Part shown: piece by piece, positions 8,528 through 15,325 of the stretch | How the letters are laid out: each line of letters starts with the position of its first letter | Position numbering within the stretch: the stretch's first letter is position 1 | DNA from: Betaproteobacteria bacterium | GTDB taxonomy: Bacteria > Pseudomonadota > Gammaproteobacteria > Burkholderiales > SG8-39 | Length of the DNA: 36,676 bases | Assembly: GCA_947478805.1 (NCBI GenBank) | Contig: CANJXQ010000024.1 | Location: forward strand, 1 to 36,676 | Direction of reading: 5' to 3' | The notes under the pieces: model-generated | Database searches by the model: none | What the model was told of the DNA's origin: nothing | What the model saw: only the letters and a program-made list of their open reading frames with translations | Translations under genes and position numbers: made by a program

Positions 8528-8850
8528 TGCCCATCCTTTCCGTCATTGAGACGCCTGCGATCACGAAGGTCATCCCTACATGACCTTCGCCAATTTTGCG
8601 GCCAATGTGCACAAGCGCACCGACGCATTTCTCATCCGGCACCATTATCAGGCACGCTTATGGTGCATGTTGGATTGAATTGATGCGTTGGATTTCCTCG
8701 CCTCGAACGGAAGGCTTTGATCTTTCAAGCCTTGTCGCATCGGGCACGCTTGTTGCAATTGTACGAAGCAAAGGATTTGCAGCAGATTCCCGCTAGATCG
8801 AATCGCTGTGAAAGTGGGGAGGATCGAGATTTCTAACCTAGGAGATCGTC
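8528..8850. other. 323-bp intergenic region between divergent amidohydrolase and AlgH-like genes
   Basis: No convincing gene is present; short open frames here lack homologous-looking composition and ribosome-binding sites. The region holds a perfect 10-bp inverted repeat at 8564-8589 near the amidohydrolase start. The part from 8640 to 8830 is more AT-rich than its surroundings, as expected for promoters of the two divergent genes. A ribosome-binding site AGGAGA lies at 8840-8845 for the plus-strand gene. I could not pick a convincing -35/-10 pair. Confidence 0.6.
8564..8589. promoter_or_regulatory. perfect inverted repeat, candidate operator of the amidohydrolase gene
   Basis: CGAAGGTCAT (8564-8573) and ATGACCTTCG (8580-8589) are exact reverse complements separated by CCCTAC. 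The centre is about 49 bp upstream of the amidohydrolase ATG on the minus strand. The 10-6-10 layout fits a dimeric helix-turn-helix regulator (TetR, GntR or IclR type). No regulator gene is adjacent. Confidence 0.5.
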
Positions 8851-9468
8851 ATGTCCCACACCACGCCCAGCGCGAGCATCTTCACCCGGATTCTGCTCCT
8901 GCCCCTGTTGCTCTTCGCGTTGATGGCCGCCGCGGCCCATGCGGCCGATGATGACGAGGCGCTGATCCTGGTGGCCAGGCCGCAGCTCAACGCCGATGCC
9001 ATGTATGGCTCAACGATCCTCCTGGCAAAGCCCATGCGGGACGGCAGTTCCATCGGGTTCATCATCAACAAGCCGACGCCCGTTACGCTCGGCGAATTGT
9101 TTCCGGACCACCAGCCGTCATTGAAGGTCACCGAGTCGGTATTTCTCGGCGGGCCGGTTGGAACGAACATGATCGTTGCACTGGTCGCGCGTCATGAAAG
9201 CCCGGGGTCCGGATCCATCCAGCTGGCGCCCGACCTGTTTCTCGCAGTCAATGCACAGACCGTGGACCGTATCATCGAGAATGACCCCGAGCATGCGCGT
9301 TTCTTCGCCGGGGTCGTGGTGTGGCGACCGGGCGAACTGGAAGAGGAACTCAAGCGCGGGTTCTGGTACGAGATGGAGGCGGATACGGCACTGGTATTCC
9401 GCAAGCAGACCGTGGGACTGTGGGAAGAGCTGGCGCAAAAGTCGGCGATCAGTCGGGACGGTATTTAA
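8851..9468 (+). CDS. YqgE/AlgH family protein with an N-terminal signal peptide
   Basis: This 205-residue protein has the AlgH/YqgE (DUF179) pattern: GFIINKPT at about residues 69-76, VFLGGPVG around 100, and FAGVVVWRPGELEEE in the C-terminal half. In this family these read GxVxNRP, GGPV and FxGYAGWxxGQLExE. Known members are cytosolic proteins of about 185 residues. This one has an added N-terminus with Arg13, a hydrophobic Leu/Ala stretch (14-29) and an AHA-A cleavage-like site after residue 31, so it looks exported. ATG 8851 follows AGGAGA at 8840-8845. The usual partner, the RuvX/YqgF nuclease gene, is not next door, which fits a divergent paralogue. The molecular role of the family is unclear. 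Confidence 0.88.
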   Translation: MSHTTPSASIFTRILLLPLLLFALMAAAAHAADDDEALILVARPQLNADAMYGSTILLAKPMRDGSSIGFIINKPTPVTLGELFPDHQPSLKVTESVFLGGPVGTNMIVALVARHESPGSGSIQLAPDLFLAVNAQTVDRIIENDPEHARFFAGVVVWRPGELEEELKRGFWYEMEADTALVFRKQTVGLWEELAQKSAISRDGI

Positions 9469-9490
9469 GGCCGGGCACTTGCCAGGGCAT

Positions 9491-10435
9491 TCATTTCGCC
9501 TTGGCCTCGCGCCGCGCCTTCCAGATCCCCTCGATCGGAGCGACGTGTTCGCTTTGGCCGACTCCCCCAAGGCCGTATAGGCCGAGCACGGTGCGAAGCA
9601 CACGATAGTGATCGATGCGCTCGCCGTAGGTGCCCCGGCGCACCATGGCACCGGTGAATATCGTGACGATGCGGTTGCCCTCCGATCCGTCGTCCTCGTC
9701 GAAGGTCAGGATGAACAAGCCGTTGTTGGCATCGGCCCAGCGCACATAGGCATCCAGATGCGTCTCGAGCCAGGCATCCCCGCGACGTATCGTCTCCGGC
9801 TCCCTGCCGTCATGCATGTCGTTGGACTGGTCAGGCACCACCATCGATACGGTGGGCAGGCGTGCCGGATCGGATGGAAACGCGGAGAACGGCTGGTTCA
9901 TCGCCGCGGGCAATCCACCGCCCCCCGCCAGTTCACCCTGCTGCCACCCGACCACGGGGTTGTGCTTGCGCTGGTAGTTCCCGGCCGAGCAGCCCGTGTA
10001 TCCGACCGCGGGCATGGCCTCCGAATAAATCGCAAACGAGCGGCCCGCCTTCAACAGTGAGGCGGCCAGGTTGTCCCCGCGCACGGCTGCCGGGCATTCG
10101 TTGCCCTTCACGCCCTGCGTCGAACCGGAAAAAAGCGCAAGGTAGTTGGGTTGGCTCGGATGCGTAATGCCGTAGGATTGCGAAAACAGCGTGCCGCGTC
10201 GTGCCAACGAATTGATGTAAGGCGCAGCCGGATTGCCGATAATGCGCGAATACGGCCGGTTTTCCATGATCGCAATGACGATGCGCGAGGGCGCGGGCGG
10301 CAGGCCGGCGCGCTCGAGCCCTGCGGCAGGCGCCTTTGCAGGCAGGAACATGAGCGCCAGAAAGCAAAGAACGCCAATGGCTTTATGATCATAATTCTTT
10401 GCTACAAGTAAGTGCATCAGTGATATTTCATCCAA
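9491..10435 (-). CDS. exported phosphoesterase (phospholipase C / acid phosphatase-like, PF04185)
   Basis: The protein (up to 314 residues) starts with a hydrophobic export signal (AIGVLCFLALMFLPAKAPAAG) and then the phosphoesterase fold. Family marks are the metal-site start IVIAIMENRPYSRI, the nucleophile-region THPSQPNYLALFSGS, NDMHDG in the middle, and the C-terminal metal-binding TFDEDDG. Such enzymes hydrolyse phosphate mono- or diesters in the periplasm or outside the cell. Two starts are possible, ATG 10435 and ATG 10417; neither has a strong ribosome-binding site, and the second gives a more typical signal peptide. The gene diverges from the persulfide dioxygenase gene, whose predicted promoter overlaps this N-terminus. 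Confidence 0.85.
   Translation of the reverse strand: MDEISLMHLLVAKNYDHKAIGVLCFLALMFLPAKAPAAGLERAGLPPAPSRIVIAIMENRPYSRIIGNPAAPYINSLARRGTLFSQSYGITHPSQPNYLALFSGSTQGVKGNECPAAVRGDNLAASLLKAGRSFAIYSEAMPAVGYTGCSAGNYQRKHNPVVGWQQGELAGGGGLPAAMNQPFSAFPSDPARLPTVSMVVPDQSNDMHDGREPETIRRGDAWLETHLDAYVRWADANNGLFILTFDEDDGSEGNRIVTIFTGAMVRRGTYGERIDHYRVLRTVLGLYGLGGVGQSEHVAPIEGIWKARREAKAK
10399..10427 (+). promoter_or_regulatory. candidate sigma-70 promoter of the persulfide dioxygenase gene
   Basis: TTGCTA (10399-10404) and GATATT (10422-10427) are 17 bp apart and lie 37 bp before ATG 10464. Both boxes match the consensus at four of six positions. The site overlaps the N-terminal codons of the divergent phosphoesterase gene. 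A short inverted repeat CGATA-agaa-TATCG follows at 10438-10451. Confidence 0.35.
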
Positions 10436-10463
10436 ATCGATAAGAATATCGGAGCTTCAAACC

Positions 10464-11564
10464 ATGACTTTTCGGCAACTGTTCGACGCTGCATCCTCGA
10501 CCTATACCTATCTTATCGCGGACGACGCCACCCACGAAGCCGTCCTCATCGACCCGGTGATCGAGCAGCTCGAGCGCGACCTCGCGCTCTTGCGCGACAA
10601 CGGGCTCACGCTGCGCTACACGCTGGACACCCACGTGCACGCGGACCACGTCACCGCCGCACAGGCCATCAAGCAGGCGCTCGGGGTTCAGCAGGGAAAT
10701 ACGCAGGCAGGCTCCGGGGTGCAGACAGCGGTGTCCCGCGACTGCAATGCCGCGGGCTACGACCGCTACCTCGGCGATGGCGATGTCATCCTCTTCGGGC
10801 ACGAGGAAATCCTCGTCATCGCCACCCCGGGGCACACCGCAGGCAGCGTGTCCTTCCTGTGGCGCGACCGCCTGTTCACCGGCGATGCGCTGTTGATCGG
10901 CGGCTGCGGCCGCACCGACTTCCAGAGCGGAAGCGCCGAGGCCCTCTATCACAGCATTACGGTCAAGCTCTTCGCCCTGGACGAGCAGGTGCTGGTCTAC
11001 CCCGGGCATGACTACAAGGGACGGCGCGTCAGCAGCATCGGCGAGGAAAAGCTGTTCAATGCCCGCATCACGGGCAAGACGCTGGCCGAATTCGTGCAGA
11101 CCATGGCCTCGCTCGGCCTGCCCGCCCCCAAGCGCATCCATGAGGCAGTGCCCGCGAACCTTGTCGGCGGTGCCGAATTGCCGGCGGGGCTGAGGGCGCC
11201 GGCATCGACTGCGCTTGCCGACCGCCAGAGCGTCTCGGTGCAGCAGTTCTCCGAGCAGTGGCGCGAAACCGAGGCGTCGGCTCGTGCGCTGCTGATCGAC
11301 GTGCGTACGCCGGCCGAGTTCTCGCAGGAGCATGTCGACGGCGCGGAGAACATCCCGCTGGACCAGCTGGATGCCATCGCGCTGATGGGGCGCACAGGTC
11401 CCGGGAAACCCGTGTTCATCATCTGCCAGCCCGGCACGCGCAGCCAGCTCGCCACCGAGCGCCTGCGCGCGGCGGGCATGACCCACGTGGTGCATGTGGA
11501 CGGCGGCACCAACGCCTGGCGGATGGCGGGACTGCCGCTGGCCAAGCAGGGCGCCGTCCGCTGA
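10464..11564 (+). CDS. persulfide dioxygenase-rhodanese fusion protein
   Basis: This 366-residue protein joins an ETHE1-like metallo-beta-lactamase domain (about 1-240) to a rhodanese domain (about 255-360). The first has THVHADH at 56-62, TPGHT with His124 and TGD with Asp141, the His/His/Asp iron site of persulfide dioxygenases, plus YPGHDY. The second carries the six-residue active-site loop CQPGTR with catalytic Cys321. Fusions of this kind oxidise glutathione persulfide to sulfite while the rhodanese moves sulfane sulfur to or from thiosulfate, detoxifying sulfide in the cytosol. No sulfide:quinone reductase or persulfide-responsive repressor gene is adjacent, so any partner must be elsewhere. 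A close alternative is a non-ETHE1 MBL-rhodanese protein; the iron-site residues argue for the dioxygenase. Confidence 0.9.
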   Translation: MTFRQLFDAASSTYTYLIADDATHEAVLIDPVIEQLERDLALLRDNGLTLRYTLDTHVHADHVTAAQAIKQALGVQQGNTQAGSGVQTAVSRDCNAAGYDRYLGDGDVILFGHEEILVIATPGHTAGSVSFLWRDRLFTGDALLIGGCGRTDFQSGSAEALYHSITVKLFALDEQVLVYPGHDYKGRRVSSIGEEKLFNARITGKTLAEFVQTMASLGLPAPKRIHEAVPANLVGGAELPAGLRAPASTALADRQSVSVQQFSEQWRETEASARALLIDVRTPAEFSQEHVDGAENIPLDQLDAIALMGRTGPGKPVFIICQPGTRSQLATERLRAAGMTHVVHVDGGTNAWRMAGLPLAKQGAVR

Positions 11565-11581
11565 GAACCTGCCTACTCTGA

Positions 11582-12532
11582 TCAGCGCGTTGCTGCGCGC
11601 TTGCGGCCAGCTGTCTTCGCCGCATCGCCGGTGGTGGCGAACAGCTTGAGCCGCGCCGATGAGCTGATGGCCACAACCGCCGGATGGGCGAGCTTGCGCT
11701 CGACCGAGATGGCATAGAACTGGTCGGTAATTTCGTCCGTTCCGCCCAGCGATATCACCCCGAAATGCCTGCAGACCACCGGCGCAATGGCCTTGGGCGC
11801 GAGGAACACGCCCGCACCCGCCTCGCCGAACGCCTTCATCAGCGCACCATCGTCGAACTCGCCGACGATGCGCGGCCGCAGCTGGCGCTGCGACATCCAC
11901 GTCATCAGCCGCGGCCGCACCGCGGAATCCTCGCCCGGCAAGAGCAACGGTGCACCCTCCAGGCACTCCGGGAACTTGCCCTTCAACTGTTTGGCAAGAC
12001 CCGGCGTGGCAAGGAACTCCACGCCGCACTCCCCCAGCAGGTGGTTGAACCCGCGCACGTTGACATTGGAGGGCATGGGACGGTCGGAAATCACGATATC
12101 CAGCCGCTGCACCGCGAGGTCGGCCAGGAGGTCCATGAACTTGCCTTCGCGGCACACCATGCGCACCGTCTCGTCCAGGTGCACCGCCGGCTCCACCAGC
12201 TGGTAGGCGAGCGATTTCGGCACCGAGTCGATGATACCGACCCGGAACACCAGCGCGCGCGAACCCTGCTCGTTGCGCAGCGACTCCAACAGCTCCTGTC
12301 CCAGGGCGAAGATCTCGTCGGCGTAGCTGAGCGCGATGCGGCCGGCGTCTGTCAACTCCATGCGGCGCCCGACCCGGTCGAACAACCGGTACCCAAGCAC
12401 GTCCTCGAAGAGCGTCAGCTGTCCGCTGATGGTCTGCGGCGTCAGGTGCAGGCGCTCGCCGGCGCGCGTGATGCTGCCCGCCTTGGCCACCGCCCAGAAA
12501 TAGTGCAGGTGCTTGTAATTGATTGCCGCCAA
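11582..12532 (-). CDS. nhaR: LysR-family transcriptional regulator of the NhaR type
   Basis: The 316-residue protein starts with INYKHLHYFWAVAKAGSITR and continues LTPQTISGQLTLFED, matching the NhaR winged helix-turn-helix domain position by position. The effector-binding region has the NhaR-type DIVISDRPMPS, GECGVEFLATPGL and GEFDDGALMKAFGEAG. E. coli NhaR activates the nhaA Na+/H+ antiporter gene in response to sodium. The frame is open far upstream, but the domain begins right after a TTG at 12532 that follows GGAGGA with close spacing, so TTG is the start; no ATG is nearby. The C-terminal tail is basic. No nhaA is in the window; the divergent neighbours are the HPF-like gene and then terC, so it may control those instead (inference). 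Confidence 0.9.
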   Translation of the reverse strand: MAAINYKHLHYFWAVAKAGSITRAGERLHLTPQTISGQLTLFEDVLGYRLFDRVGRRMELTDAGRIALSYADEIFALGQELLESLRNEQGSRALVFRVGIIDSVPKSLAYQLVEPAVHLDETVRMVCREGKFMDLLADLAVQRLDIVISDRPMPSNVNVRGFNHLLGECGVEFLATPGLAKQLKGKFPECLEGAPLLLPGEDSAVRPRLMTWMSQRQLRPRIVGEFDDGALMKAFGEAGAGVFLAPKAIAPVVCRHFGVISLGGTDEITDQFYAISVERKLAHPAVVAISSSARLKLFATTGDAAKTAGRKRAATR

Positions 12533-12587
12533 GGAATCCTCCGGAAGGTGTCCTGAGTGTTTATCGTCTTTATCGAAACTGCATTTA

Positions 12588-12618
12588 ATTATATTCGACT
12601 TTTCCTTACCTTTGGCAA
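12588..12618 (-). promoter_or_regulatory. candidate promoter of nhaR
   Basis: On the minus strand TTGCCA (12613-12618) is followed after 19 bp by a perfect TATAAT (12588-12593), about 55 bp before the TTG start. The spacer is longer than ideal. The stretch 12555-12615 is strikingly AT-rich for this window. It sits in the 150-bp gap shared with the divergent HPF-like gene. Confidence 0.4.
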
Positions 12619-12682
12619 CCCCTAATCTTCGCCCAGGCCTGCAAGCCGCCGGCCCGACCCTTGAAACGCATGGAGGAATGTC

Positions 12683-13084
12683 ATGGCATCCGCATTGCAC
12701 CTGAGCATCCGTTCGCACGGCTTCACGCTGACACCGGCCATCCGCGACTACACCGAGCGCCGGCTGCGCTTCGCCCTGTCCCACGCCGCCGGCCGGGTGA
12801 CCGCCATCACGGTGGTACTCTCCGACATCAACGGCCCGCGCGGTGGCCGGGACAAGTGCTGCCGCGTGCGCATCAGCGTCAAGGACCAGCAGGTGATGGT
12901 CATCGACGACATCCAGGACAACCTCTACGTCGCCATTGACCGCGCCGCCGACCGGGCCGCCCGAACGGTGTCGCGCCGGCTCGGGCGCACCGTGAATGAC
13001 GTTCGTCATCCGCGCCCGCAACGTGAAAGCGTGGCAGGCGCGCACGATGCCACAACTCCTGGCGACACCACCAATGCGCACTGA
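12683..13084 (+). CDS. HPF/RaiA-family ribosome-associated protein
   Basis: The 133-residue protein has the S30EA/sigma-54 modulation fold order: a first strand (ALHLSIRSHGFTLTPAIRDY), helix TERRLRFAL, strands around RVTAITVVLSDINGPRGG and KCCRVRISVK, and a final helix DNLYVAIDRAADRAARTVSRRL. Members bind the decoding region of 30S ribosomes and promote hibernation in stationary phase or cold. It has the short-HPF length plus a 30-residue hydrophilic tail. It lacks the long-HPF dimerisation domain. ATG 12683 has GGAGGA at 12672-12677. It is transcribed away from nhaR and towards terC. The usual rpoN neighbour is absent, so this is probably a stress-specific paralogue rather than the main HPF. 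Confidence 0.85.
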   Translation: MASALHLSIRSHGFTLTPAIRDYTERRLRFALSHAAGRVTAITVVLSDINGPRGGRDKCCRVRISVKDQQVMVIDDIQDNLYVAIDRAADRAARTVSRRLGRTVNDVRHPRPQRESVAGAHDATTPGDTTNAH

Positions 13085-13286
13085 ACCGGCCGCGGGCGCA
13101 GCACGCTCACACAAAATGCGCGACGCGCACGATGCGTTCGAGGCCCACGCACGGAAATTGGCCAGGCTGCGCCGCAGCCGCGCTCCGTCGGTCGCCATCG
13201 TCGCGAGCGACAGGCGCATCCCCGCCCTGCGGCTGCTGCTCAGCACGACACTGGCGCTGGCCCTGCTGCTTCACTGGTTGCGCTAG
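13074..13286 (+). CDS. possible small membrane protein, 70 residues, unknown function
   Basis: An open frame starting at ATG 13074 overlaps the end of the HPF-like gene by 11 bp in another frame and stops 44 bp before terC. The predicted product has a basic, Ala/Arg-rich N-terminal half and a single C-terminal hydrophobic helix (LLLSTTLALALLLHW), like a tail-anchored peptide. A second ATG at 13116 would give 56 residues. The overlap and spacing suggest translational coupling in an HPF-terC operon. There is no strong ribosome-binding site and I recognise no family, so it may be a chance frame in GC-rich DNA. Confidence 0.4.
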   Translation: MRTEPAAGAARSHKMRDAHDAFEAHARKLARLRRSRAPSVAIVASDRRIPALRLLLSTTLALALLLHWLR

Positions 13287-13330
13287 CCGCGAGCTAAAAT
13301 GTAACGGTCGCAACCGAGGGACAACGCTTC

Positions 13331-14305
13331 ATGATCGAGAGCATCGGCACCTGGTGGATGTGGGCGGGCTTCTTCGTCTTCGTGACCATCATGATCGCGG
13401 TGGACCTGTTCGCCCTCGGCGGCCGGCGCGCCCGCAGGATATCGCTGCGCGAAGCGGCCGGCTGGTCGGTGGTCTGGGTGTCCATCGCGCTCGCCTTCAA
13501 CGCGCTGTTGTGGTGGCACCTGGACGCCACCGCCGGACGCGAGGTCGCCAACGCCAAGGGACTGGAGTTCCTGACCGGCTACGTCATCGAAAAGGCGCTG
13601 GCGGTGGACAACATCTTCGTCTGGCTGATGCTGTTCACCTACTTCGCCGTTCCCGCCGAATACCAGCGCCGCGTGCTCCTCTACGGCGTGATCGGCGCGA
13701 TTGTGATGCGCACCGTCATGATCTTCGCCGGCGCATGGCTGATCAGCCAGTTCCACTGGATCCTGTATTTCTTCGGGGCATTCCTGGTCTTTACCGCGAT
13801 CAAGATGGCCTGGATGGCCGCCGAAACGCCGGACCTGGAGAAGAATCCGCTGCTGCGCTGGATGCGCGGGCACCTGCGCATCACGCCCGAACTGCACGCG
13901 GAGCGCTTTTTCGTCGTCAAGGACGGCGTGCGCTTCGCCACCCCGCTGTTTCTCGTGCTGGTGCTCGTGGAATTCACCGACCTGGTGTTTGCGGTGGACA
14001 GCATTCCGGCCATCTTCGCCATCACCACCGACCCGTTCATCGTGCTGACCTCCAATGTCTTCGCCATCCTCGGCCTGCGGGCGATGTATTTCCTGCTGCA
14101 GGACGTCGCCGATCGCTTCCATCTGCTCAAGTACGGGCTTGCCGCGGTCCTCGGTTTCGTCGGCACCAAGATGCTGGTGGTCGAATGGATCAAGCTGCCC
14201 GTGGTCCTGTCGCTGGGCGTCGTGGCGGCAATACTTGCGGCATCCGTCGTCGCCAGCCTCCTGTATCCCCCGGCGCCGAAATCCGAGGGTGCCGCGAGCC
14301 GCTGA
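13331..14305 (+). CDS. TerC/Alx-family integral membrane protein
   Basis: This 324-residue membrane protein has the TerC signature helices: [12 protein letters not shown] in the first half and [21 protein letters not shown] in the second, each with the conserved Asp and Asn/Ser residues inside the membrane. Nine or so hydrophobic segments are visible, as in E. coli Alx, which exports manganese and responds to alkaline pH. TerC proteins also help load metal into exported enzymes. ATG 13331 follows GAGGGA at 13316-13321. The length is normal for the Alx branch. Position next to an HPF-like gene and nhaR fits a cation or pH-stress group (inference). No yybP-ykoY manganese riboswitch fits into the short upstream gap. 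Confidence 0.92.
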   Translation: MIESIGTWWMWAGFFVFVTIMIAVDLFALGGRRARRISLREAAGWSVVWVSIALAFNALLWWHLDATAGREVANAKGLEFLTGYVIEKALAVDNIFVWLMLFTYFAVPAEYQRRVLLYGVIGAIVMRTVMIFAGAWLISQFHWILYFFGAFLVFTAIKMAWMAAETPDLEKNPLLRWMRGHLRITPELHAERFFVVKDGVRFATPLFLVLVLVEFTDLVFAVDSIPAIFAITTDPFIVLTSNVFAILGLRAMYFLLQDVADRFHLLKYGLAAVLGFVGTKMLVVEWIKLPVVLSLGVVAAILAASVVASLLYPPAPKSEGAASR

Positions 14306-14409
14306 CAGGACGTTTCGCGCGCATGTCCGGCGCCCCGTCGATCAAGCGGGAACTGGCGCGAAGCAGGACCCTGACGTAGACTTTCGCGCTTTCATCCGCA
14401 ACCACGCCC

Positions 14410-15249
14410 ATGAACCTGAAACGACTCCGCGGCGTCCTCGCCACGCTCCTCGCGCTCGGCTTCGCCGCCGCACACGCCCAGACGCAGGACACCCTTCCCG
14501 CCCCGATCGGGCAGGTCAGCAAGGACTCGGTGTGGGTGCCGACGCCGGATCTTCTCATCCACCGCATGCTGCAACTGGCGGACACCACGCGCCGCGACTT
14601 CGTCATCGACCTGGGATCGGGCGACGGCCGCATCCCCATCGCCGCAGCCAGGGTTTTCGGCGCGCGTGCGCTGGGGGTCGAACTCGAACAGAACCTCATC
14701 GACTATTCCATCCGTTCGGCAAAACGGCAGGGCGTGGCGGGGCGCGCGAAATTCATCAAGCAGGATCTGTTCGAAACCGACCTGTCAAAAGCGACGGTGA
14801 TCGCCATGTACATCAGCCCGCCGGTGATGGAGAAGCTGCGCGCGAAGCTGCTCACGCTCGCACCGGGCACCCGCATCGTCTCGCACCACTTCACGCTGGG
14901 CGATTGGGCTCCGGACGAAATGGTGCAGGTGGAGGAGCGACGCGCCTACCTGTGGCTGGTGCCGGCGCGGGTGGAAGGTCGCTGGGCGATGCGAATGGGC
15001 GACACCGATTACGCACTGCGCTTCGAGCAGGCCCACCAGATGCTCGCGAGCGCCGCCGACATCGACGGGCGCCCCACCACCGCGTTCGGCGCGCGCCTCC
15101 GGGGCGACACCATCCGCTTCAACCTGATCGATCGCAACGGCGATTCGCGCCTCTTCACGGGCAGGGTGCAGGGCAAGGCCATGCGCGGCGACTCGAACGT
15201 GCTGGGCGGGCAGCTGCCGGCCCCCTGGTCGGCGAAGCTGCTGCCCTGA
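14410..15249 (+). CDS. exported protein with a class I SAM methyltransferase-like domain
   Basis: The 279-residue protein begins with a clear signal peptide (KRLRGVLATLLALGFAAAHA, cleavage after about residue 23). The mature part has the methyltransferase start VPTPDLLIHRML, motif I IDLGSGDGR (66-74), the acidic strand-2 end GVELEQN, and an LFETDLSKATVIAMYIS segment around motif IV. The final 90 residues form an extra region (DTDYALRFEQAHQML to the end) that resembles no methyltransferase part I know. SAM is not thought to be available in the periplasm, so either the protein is retained in the cytosol, the domain has another role, or it is membrane-tethered. It is about 105 bp downstream of terC on the same strand. 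Confidence 0.82.
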   Translation: MNLKRLRGVLATLLALGFAAAHAQTQDTLPAPIGQVSKDSVWVPTPDLLIHRMLQLADTTRRDFVIDLGSGDGRIPIAAARVFGARALGVELEQNLIDYSIRSAKRQGVAGRAKFIKQDLFETDLSKATVIAMYISPPVMEKLRAKLLTLAPGTRIVSHHFTLGDWAPDEMVQVEERRAYLWLVPARVEGRWAMRMGDTDYALRFEQAHQMLASAADIDGRPTTAFGARLRGDTIRFNLIDRNGDSRLFTGRVQGKAMRGDSNVLGGQLPAPWSAKLLP

Positions 15250-15259
15250 GGCGATCCTT

Positions 15260-15325
15260 TATTACTGCCAATTCTGTCTATAGCGACTTACCATGCTTAG
15301 CTAAATAACGGTAATACTGTCATTC
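15260..15325. repeat. short repeat, copy 1, at the 3' end of the transglutaminase gene
   Basis: TATTACTGCCAATTC at 15260-15274 recurs with one mismatch at 19849-19863. After it both copies carry TCTAT and TTACCA/GCT fragments in the same order, and both end in TGTCATTC, which here contains the minus-strand stop codon of the transglutaminase gene. The copy lies in the 70-bp convergent gap after the methyltransferase-like gene. Function unknown; it is AT-rich relative to its surroundings. Confidence 0.5.

Noticed and set aside
8596-8796. A 66-residue open frame in the gap upstream of the AlgH-like gene
   Set aside because: It lacks a ribosome-binding site, has no recognisable features, and overlaps the operator-like region.
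12533-13246. An N-terminal extension of NhaR of more than 200 residues
   Set aside because: It would run antisense through the HPF-like gene. The winged-helix domain starts exactly at the TTG at 12532 after GGAGGA.
13287-13330. yybP-ykoY manganese riboswitch upstream of terC
   Set aside because: Only 44 bp separate terC from the preceding frame, and no riboswitch core or stem pattern is visible.
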